Origin: Turritopsis dohrnii
Taxonomy: Eukaryota; Cnidaria; Hydrozoa; Anthoathecata; Oceaniidae
Direction: 5' to 3'
NCBI GenBank assembly: GCA_027922465.2
Contig: BQMF02000274.1
Coordinates: 434,001 to 498,000, forward strand
DNA: 64,000 nucleotides
Position 1 is the first letter of the stretch. The number at the start of each line of letters is the position of its first letter. The notes beneath the pieces were generated by a model. It worked only from the letters and a program-made list of their open reading frames with translations, was not told where the DNA came from and searched no databases. A program made the position numbers and the translations under genes. This document shows, piece by piece, positions 56,936-64,000 of this stretch.

Positions 56936-57880
56936 TTTAGAAAACTAAACCTTGAGTAAAAGTGTTTCAGCAAACAAGATTATTTCATGAAATTATATTT
57001 GGCCACAGTGGCACGGTCATTAGTATCTTTGTTGCGAAAAAAGGACTCTGTCGCTGAAAACTTTAATCATGTTGCTTGTAAGGTGGAGATTCACTCTTCA
57101 GAATATGTGGAAACTGTGCTCTCTGTGTATGAGGTACATGCCTTACACAGGTCAGATTTTTCAGAATCTTTTATGCATTTGCTAAGCATCAATGAACAAC
57201 AGCAAAGTGTTGTACAGCAACTTACTAGTACTCAAAGTAAGAGTGAGGACTGGTTTAAGTATAGAAGAGATCGAATTACTGCATCCAAATTTAAAGATTT
57301 GAAAGTTACCGAACCAGGTTTTTTTATAGATCTTGATTATCCGTTCATTGGTGCTAGTCCGGATGGTTTGGTTGAATGTTCTTGCCATGGGAAAGGACTG
57401 CTAGAAATTAAATGCCCTTGGACACACCGATCAGCTGTTATTCTGGATTATGCAAAATGCAAGGATTCCTGCTTAGAACTAAACGAAGGAGTGGTAAAAT
57501 TAAAGGGAAACCGCAGTTACTACTACCAAATACAGTGTCAAATGCATGCTACAAAACGGCAATGGTGCGACTTCTTTCTCTGTACTACAACAGACAATTT
57601 TATAGAAAGGATCTATTTTGATAAGAGCTTTTATGAAAAATCAGTTCAAAAGGCACAAGTATTATATCGAAAAGTGATTGTGCCAGAAATTTGTTCACGA
57701 AACCTTAAAAAAACCATACAAGTGGAAAAGGAAGTTAAAGAAACATTGAATGACATATTGGATAACATATGTTCAGGCCGCATCGAGCAGCCACTACTGC
57801 AACACGATGTTTTAAAGGACATAACAAATGTTAGTAAAACTGAAAGCGTTATTGACTTGTTGTCTAATATGCCTTTTTAA
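56936..57880 (+). pseudogene. YqaJ-type nuclease gene, 3' half
   Basis: Open from about 56987 to 57880. Motifs: WFKYRRDRITASKFKDL, then the acidic residue in GASPDGL, Glu-x-Lys in LLEIKCPWTHRSA, and Gln in YYYQIQCQMHA, the YqaJ/lambda-exonuclease catalytic set. Sequence that relatives have between ASKF and the IGASPDG block is absent here (deletion after KDLKVTEPG). No SAP or SWIM part precedes it directly; those are at 45654-47205 in the same orientation. Paired with the ISL2EU transposase at 59652, it matches the known ISL2EU gene set. Confidence 0.75.
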
Positions 57881-58308
57881 CATTATTTTTAGTCTTTCAT
57901 GTACATCTGTTCATGGAAATTTGTTGGGTTTTTTTTACTCTGAGAATCTTGTTTTTTGTATCTTCTTTCATAAAAGTAATCTTACTCTTGATGAGCACAC
58001 TAGTGCTTTTATCTTCTATTTTATTTTTGACAAGAATTGCACAAGCTTTGTGACTTGAGATTTGATTTAGGAAGTATACAAAAAATATATATCTCAACTT
58101 TTTTTCTTTTCTTAGCTTTCATATACTTTTGTGTTATTTATCAAACTTACGATTTAAATATACGTTTTTGCACAAAATTGATTTGTCTTTTATTTGTAAA
58201 CTACCTGCATTTGTATGTGTATTCTTACTTAAATTATTTCCCTAAGCAGTTTAAGAGTTGGAAAATCTGGAGAAGGATCCGTTCCTTCCCTTGGCAGAAT
58301 ATTACCTA
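57881..58308. other. Non-coding stretch
   Basis: 3' flank of the YqaJ gene; T-rich, no gene seen. Confidence 0.5.
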
Positions 58309-58767
58309 CCTTATTGTAAGAAATTTTCGCGGTAAGAAATTTTTTCGGAATTTATTTTCGTGATTTTTCCCCTAAATCGTGAAATTAAATTCTGCATAAC
58401 TCACAACTTGGTTTACCGCGAAAATAAATTCCACGAATTTTTTGAAATTTTTCCTTCTTGGAAAAAAATTGCACCAAATCATAAATATGATAGTATCCAG
58501 ACTTTATATAGTCCATATGTGTTCACATTTGGATTGGTCAGTCGAATTAAGGACATTATATGGACCATGTAATTCTGAATAGAACCATATTTTGTGAAGT
58601 GAAAATTCTCCTTACATCTCTGGATCGCGAAAATTTATTCCGTGAAGTTCAGTGGAAATAGCCCAATCTCGAAAATTAGTTCCCCAGATTTTGCCAATTT
58701 TGTAACCTTCGACCACGAAAGTTTATTCCGCGCAAATTTCTTACCGTGAAAATTTCTTACAATAAGG
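58309..58767. mobile_element. 459-bp MITE
   Basis: TIR CCTTATTGTAAGAAATTTTC and its inverse are flanked by TA (58307-58308 and 58768-58769). Subterminal TTTCGCGG and TTTCTTACCG motifs recur inside. No coding capacity. Confidence 0.85.
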
Positions 58768-59651
58768 TATTCCAAAGTTATTTGGCGGGAAGTTTTTCAT
58801 GGAAAGTTGATTTTTCCGCGTTTTCCTTTGTTGTCTGAAGGCGTATGAGAAATGACGTTGCCAGTTTCATTCATAATGCAAGTAGTGCTTGTCAGAAATT
58901 TTCCCAGACTTAACACGATTTTGCAAATTTGTTGAAACATCACCGTGAAGGAGTACATTTCCAAAGGAAGTCGCACAAGTTTGCACAGCATTTCAACAGA
59001 AATGCACTTTGTCGCAGTGCTTTTTTGAATCTATTGTTTTTCTATTTTTCGCTTATGTTGACGGAGACTTTCGAACAAAGACTTTGTCTCTTGTTTTTGG
59101 TACTGGGTCACCATCTGCAAAGCAAAAAAGAGACAAACAGCCCTGGGATCCAGTTTTCTGACGAGTTTGGACAATTTCCTTTTACTTTGTAATGAAAGAT
59201 ATGATATTGCAAAGTTATAGCAATCTTAGTAATAATAAAACATTGGGAGCGAAACAGAAATTATAAAATTCTTTTCATGCAAAACTGAAGTGTTGAATAT
59301 ATTTTCACACAAATAATAACTATTATATACAAACATACAAATCCTAATAAGAAGCAGGAAAAAATAAGTAATAAAAAGCAGTTTTACATAGGTTCTGTTA
59401 CATCTCCAAAGCTGTCAAAACATTGCACCAGCAAAAGAACAACCTTCAAACTTTCCTAAGCATACTTATTTTATTAGCAAAAATACTTGAAATGTAGAGA
59501 AGTACATCTTGAAAAACATTATGTACAGCCATAGACATGGAAGTAACAACACAAAGAGAAACAGCATAAAGAAAAGGATTTCTTGCGCACTGCTTTTTTT
59601 ATTTGTGATGTTACCGACAACCCTAGCCTAAGGCATGAAATGGTAACAGTT
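58768..59651. other. Non-coding stretch
   Basis: Downstream flank of the ISL2EU transposase; no gene or repeat of note. Confidence 0.5.
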
Positions 59652-60365
59652 TTATGAATTCAGCAATGGAGGTGCCAAATTTGTTAAAGCACTACAAATT
59701 GTGAAAGTATCGTCCAGTAAGTCTTTCATACTTAATGGAAATGCTCCTTGCAATATACGATAGTCTTTAACACGAGCAATTGCTTTTTCAACGTGAATTC
59801 TGGCTTTAGCTATGTTTGATGTTTCCTTACAATTTCGTTTTGTAAATCTTCCTTTGTCCTTTAGGAATGGTGGAATAACTAACTTTGCACCTTTACCAAC
59901 CAATAGGTCACTGATATTAAAACCTTTGTCTGCCATTAGTGAATCACCCGGTTCAATTTTCTGCAATATGCCAGAGGTTTCAGTAATGTAACGATCTGAT
60001 GCTGATCCACCATAGCTTTTGGACAAAAATGAAACAGTACCACCTGGCGTTATACAAATCAGTTTTTTCCACGTGTTTTTTGACTTGTAAGTCGAGTAAG
60101 TTTGAGCCTGAGCTTTAGCCAAACTAGGCTTTTCAATTGGACCTTCTGTGCAGTCGATTATACCCACAGTGTCAGGGTACTTCTTGAAGCAACGAGGCAT
60201 ACAACCTTTAACTTCATCCTTTGTCGGCCAGTAAATAAGACATAGTAATTCTCTGGAAAGGAACGGTATCCATGTTCCCACTATCTGTGAGACAGTACTT
60301 TGCACTATTTTAGAACGGAAAGCCAAGTCATTCTCTGTAAGTCCAAGCCTGAGGCGATGCTCTTA
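59652..60365 (-). CDS. ISL2EU-type DDE transposase, catalytic exon
   Basis: The minus-strand exon begins at about 60350 (acceptor GTAAG, phase 1; EHRLRLGLTENDLAFRSKIV) and runs open to 59652. Catalytic blocks: Asp in VGIIDCTEGPIEKPS, YGGSASDRYITE, Asp in SLMADKGFNISDLL, and Glu in ARIHVEKAIARVKDYRIL. These are the DDE_Tnp_4 pattern of ISL2EU (IS4EU) elements. The N-terminal DNA-binding part is not in this exon; a series of microexons lies upstream. No break is visible in this exon. It converges with the YqaJ half at 57880. Confidence 0.85.
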
Positions 60366-60483
60366 CTATAATATAAAAGAGAAACAGTATAAACACTAAG
60401 TCTGACAAAGTGCATTCTACACAGATTCAACACAGATCTACAGATTAATACTGATGTTTTATGTAAAACAATTCATAACTCAC

Positions 60484-61322
60484 AACTGCTGGGATCTTTA
60501 GCATCTAAACAGAAAGAATATTAGGAAGAAGATTTCAAAAGTGAACATGATAAGAGGCAACATGTGTTAGGGAAAGAATCCTTACTCTTCATATTTCGGA
60601 CAGAAGTTGTTACTATAATGATAATAAGAGAAACAGTATAAATAACTTCATCTGACACATGTATTTAAGTAAAATGTTAAAAAGGAAAATATCAAACCAT
60701 TTTCTGCAGCATTCCCTATGAATAAAACATAACGAAATTACAATAAAAAGACTGATAAGCAAAAATTTGCTAAATGAAAATAAGAAGTTACCTTCCCCCA
60801 GTAGACCCTTCTCTTCTGAAATGAAAGGAGCAATTTAATAATCACCAATAGTAATTCTAAATGACACTAATGGTATTCTGTTAAAGCAATAATTCCTTTT
60901 ACCTTCTTCGGATATTTCATCTGACACTAAAATATAAAACGCAGTAGTTCTTAATAGATCGTCTTTTCTTTTTCTTTGATATATTTACAGTTTTATTTTG
61001 AAAACTTACCAGTCTCTTGCACCCCATCATGAACCACTAAAATATAATACATACTCAAATGGATTTAAACTGCATTTAATAATTTCCAATAGCTCTATAG
61101 CTCTATATACTTACTCCCTTCATCAGTTACGTTATGACCTGGAATAAAACAGTGAAAAATTAATTTTGTATTCAAAAACAACAGTATAAAAAGCATAGAA
61201 ATATTCACCATCGCGTGCCTCTGCCATTCACTTTTAGTTTTATTTAGTTCACTAAAAAAAGAAGCAACTTGGAATTAATCTTCACAACGGTAAAAGGATG
61301 AATGCCCTGACTTTTGGTTCAT
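60484..61322 (-). CDS. Microexon leader of the ISL2EU transposase
   Basis: Minus-strand small exons: 61209-61251, 61115-61138, 61010-61036 (VVHDGVQETG), 60903-60926 (VSDEISEEG), 60792-60815 (EEKGLLGEG), about 60697-60714 (GNAAENG), 60586-60612 (VTTSVRNMKS) and 60484-60504 (DAKDPSS). Most are 18-27 bp, multiples of three, phase 1, with introns of about 70-90 bp. The candidate start MNQKSGHSSFYRC at 61322 is shared with the array at 36787. Some donors are weak (GTTTGA after 60697), so not every exon need be used. The product is an acidic linker. Confidence 0.5.
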
Positions 61323-62274
61323 GGATGGTGCATGCAAGAACTTTTCATGATAAACAAAATTAAGATGCAAGAGACGAATGCATGCACAACATCAATATGC
61401 ACAATGCATGCACATTGAATCGAATTACATTGAATTGAATTACATTGAATTGAGTTGAATTGAATGAGTGTAGAAATTACATTAGTTTACATTGAATATG
61501 CCAAATGAGTAGTATATAGCATTAGATTAGATTACCTTGAACTTAGAGTAGATTGAAGATTGAATAGATTATGGAAGATAATGGAAGCAGCATGGAGCTT
61601 GGAGGAAGGAAGGTATTGAAGCGGCATGAAGCCCGGTGAAGGAAGGTATGAAAGCGACATGAAACCAGGTGGAGGAGGGTATGAAAGCGGCATGGAGCGG
61701 GATGGAGTAGGGTAAGCAAGCGGTAAAAAGCCATTGTATGTGTGACATATTGTAATTCATTCTCTTTTTTTGAGATTCTGATGTCATTGAAAAGGCAATT
61801 GTATCATTGTTATACAGAAACATATGTCATACATATTGAACTGCATGGTTTCTTTTAAAAATTGGTATGAATGTTTACCTTATAATTCTTTTCCTTTTTT
61901 TAACCTGACAGTCTATTGTTATTTGCATAGCTGCAGTTCACTAACAATTTTTTTTCTATTTTAGATAGGGAGACAAAGCCTAAACTTCTCCAGATAATTG
62001 ATTTTACATTGTGGTATTGAGACACCATATACTCAGCTAAATGATTTTTTCATTAAGCATGGGTAGAAGTTTTTCATTGGAAAAGAAGATTGAATGCATG
62101 CAAAAGTTCAAAACGACCTGTCACTTCGAGTGAGTGTGAAAGACCTGGAAGTGTTTTAAAGTGATTGAACACATATCTGTGTGCGTCAATGGGACAAGCG
62201 AGAATGATTGGTCTTGCTTCAATAGGGTTTTAGACATTTTTACTCAAAATCTAGGGCAGTAGACTTTTGTAATA
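61323..62274. repeat. Simple repeats and a 33-bp minisatellite
   Basis: 61380-61480: ATGCA and TTGAATTGAAT runs. 61590-61722: four units of 33-34 bp, each containing CATG, GGAGG or GGTGG, and GAAGCGG. On the minus strand they encode an 11-residue repeat (CRFHTFLH type), but there is no other sign of a gene. The remainder is non-coding. Confidence 0.6.
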
Positions 62275-62718
62275 CCTTAATGGTACTAATTTTCGCTGGT
62301 ACTTATTTTCGCGGTAAATTTTTTTCCAAAAAAATCGCGTTTCGCGGGTATTTATTTTCGCGGTTTTTCTATTTTGACATTTTTCGCGGGTATTAATTTT
62401 CGCGATTTACCGTTATTATGGAAATTTTTTGACGAGAATAAGGAAACGAAATAAGGTTGAATCAACTGAATATGCTTTAGTTTTCGCTAGTTACTCAGTT
62501 ATTCAGCTTTTTCGATTTTTCCCGATTCTACGAATACCCCTAAAAACATCTGATGTGAAGCAGTGCCAGAAATTCAATATTCCAGAAAAAATTCGCGGGT
62601 ATTAATTTTCGCGGTTTTCAAAAACCTTAAAGTTTCGCGGGTACAAATATTCGTGGTTTTGGGAAAAATCCGTGAATAGCGCGAAAATTAGTACCCGCGA
62701 AAATTAGTACCAATGAGG
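62275..62718. mobile_element. 444-bp MITE
   Basis: TIR CCTTAATGGTACTAATTTTC and its near-inverse are flanked by TA (62273-62274 and 62719-62720). TATTAATTTTCGCGG-type units recur at least six times inside. No coding capacity. Confidence 0.85.
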
Positions 62719-62859
62719 TATATTTTTATTCTTGGTTGTATATTTCTTTATTCTCATTGATATTACTTTGCTTGGTTCTTACTGAGATGTTTTAACCTAT
62801 GTGTATGTCTTTTAATTTATCAGCATCTGTTGTGATTCACTAGAAAAATTATTGAATTA

Positions 62860-62960
62860 CTAGCCGCCAAGGCGGCGTCGCTCGCCGCCCATGTGCACCT
62901 GCTCTGTGTCACCTCGAAGACACCAATAAACCTCATATTTCCTGAAAAACGGCTCGTACA
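62860..62960 (-). mobile_element. Helitron 3' terminus
   Basis: On the minus strand the sequence GGCGAGCGACGCCGCCTTGG, followed by CGGCTAG and then T, forms a GC-rich hairpin ending in CTAG before T, the canonical Helitron 3' end. The element extends to the right; its 5' end is not recognisable inside the window. Confidence 0.7.
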
Positions 62961-63582
62961 ACTTGTGTTCAGATTCGAAGTCAAGTATCAAATATCAGTT
63001 TAAACAATGGTTCCAAAAAAAACAAATTTCATGACTTGATACTTATCTATTTTTTAAAACAATCGTTGATGAGTACAACAATACACTCAAAACGTAGGAA
63101 GAAAAGACTTCAACTTTTTATTAGTTCACGTTCGTTTACATTGCAGAGCAAGGCGGACATTTAGAAGTGCGCATGCGCCATTTTTATTTCAATAAAATGC
63201 GACCGCAACGTGTTTTCCTGGCCTCACACCTGGCCTTAAAATTCATCCGAAATAGGGGGAAATAACCGGATTAAAGGATAATGGAACTATTCCTTTGAAC
63301 ATAAGATGACCAAGGATTGCACTGAAGTGAAAAACATTGACATTTTCCGATGAGAACTTCGATTTTCGCGGGAAAAGTATCAGTACACTTCATCACAAAA
63401 ATTACATCGACTTCTCGGACCTATTGTACCCTCTTTAAAATTTTCCCAGGGGTAAAAGCAATTGATTACGAAACAATATCCTTTTGTCTAAGGAAATTAA
63501 TCGGATCCACGAACCAGTATTTTTTTTTTCGCCAGTAAACAAACCAATTCCATTTGCACCCTATCCGCACTCTCCCACCATC
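62961..63582. other. Non-coding stretch, possibly Helitron interior
   Basis: No ORF with recognisable domains. It may be cargo of the Helitron ending at 62860. Confidence 0.4.
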
Positions 63583-64000
63583 ATGGATCAGTTCAATCAT
63601 CTGAATAACCTCAAAAACCTGTGCAGAATATGTGGTAACTTGACACAGAAGGACCCTGTCAATATTCAGAATAACCCAGAAAGAAAACAAAAGCTTAAGT
63701 CTGTTTTCTTCATTGACATTGAGACAGATAATAAAGATGTCCACCCACTAAAAATTTGTATGAAATGTTACACCACTGTTAGGAATGTAACAGAAAAACA
63801 AATAACAACTCATTTAAAACCTGTTACATGGACTCCCCACAGTGCACTTAACTGTACCACCTGTTGTCACTGGCCTAAGACTTACAGTGGCAGACCCAAA
63901 AAGAATAAACAAATAGGACGTCCAAAGATAACGCCAAAAAATGGAGTAGGGAGATGATTAACAAAATCAATGCATCTACACCTAATGCAGGCCTGGCCGT
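63583..64000 (+). CDS. RAG1 N-terminal-like zinc-binding protein, partial
   Basis: ATG at 63583. Motifs: NLCRICGNLTQKDPV, then FIDIETDNKDVHPLKICMKC, then WTPHSALNCTTC and a basic GRPKK tail. The Cys-pair order and the spacing CRICGN / HP-C-C / W-PH-C-C follow the zinc-binding N-terminal region of vertebrate RAG1, which also occurs alone in invertebrate transposon-like genes. A frame change at the A6 run 63936-63941 (one A more continues with WSREMINKINAST) and the window end cut it. The RAG1 catalytic core is not in this window. Confidence 0.7.

Noticed and set aside
58037..58572. 108- and 70-codon ORFs
   Set aside because: They run across the TIR of the 459-bp MITE and have no recognisable domain.
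61543..61823. Minus-strand ORFs with an 11-residue repeat
   Set aside because: They arise from a 33-bp minisatellite whose unit length happens to be a multiple of three.
1..64000. tRNA or rRNA genes, bacterial operons, ribosome binding sites
   Set aside because: No cloverleaf or rRNA-like sequence was noticed, and spliced genes with animal transposons show a eukaryotic genome.

Overview
This is AT-rich nuclear DNA from an invertebrate animal. Support comes from spliced genes with GT-AG introns, many introns of about 70-110 bp, very small exons, and a dense mix of animal transposon classes: Helitron, pogo, mariner, Harbinger, ISL2EU, Penelope, and integrase-like two-gene elements. A cnidarian or another early-branching aquatic invertebrate fits best, but the sequence alone cannot settle this. 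No tRNA, rRNA, CRISPR array or bacterial-type operon was seen.

Layout. 1-4880: Helitron remnants in both orientations, forming inverted repeats and carrying a TTAA-flanked insertion. 5059-6647: broken SAP-SWIM-YqaJ gene. 7116-9256: pogo-type element with an internally deleted transposase and a divergent HIRAN-like gene. 9421-12922: SANT-like exons (+), then a zinc-finger/tyrosine-recombinase gene (-) invaded by a reverse-transcriptase fragment. 13392-27875: one long spliced gene (+) joining a protein kinase domain, C2H2-type fingers, a tyrosine recombinase domain, tandem copies of a 90-bp exon, an acidic linker and a SANT-like C-terminus. A complete pogo transposon (16404-19162) sits in one of its introns and a 1.77-kb TIR element (23480-25249) in one of its exons. 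28832-32810: Penelope-like element with 699-bp tandem terminal repeats. 33815-35636: mariner element one stop codon from intact. 35694-36787: microexon array (-). 37245-44401: Helitron (-) split by a nested 2.3-kb Helitron-like insertion. 44660-47205: Helitron 5' end, then a SAP-SWIM gene half (+). 48217-55076: two copies, in opposite orientation, of a unit made of an integrase-like DDE gene converging with a RING-type zinc-finger gene. 55839-62718: MITEs, a Harbinger derivative, a YqaJ gene half, an ISL2EU transposase with a microexon leader, and a minisatellite. 62860-64000: a Helitron 3' end and the start of a RAG1 N-terminus-like gene.

How the parts relate. Nearly all genes here are transposon genes, and most are broken. 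The exception is the kinase-recombinase gene, whose predicted exons join in frame from 14054 to 27875 apart from the two transposon insertions. The most interesting recurring theme is two-gene elements pairing a DDE transposase with an accessory gene: pogo with HIRAN (seen twice), integrase with RING (seen twice), and ISL2EU with YqaJ. A second theme is phase-symmetric small exons, whose loss or gain does not disturb the reading frame.
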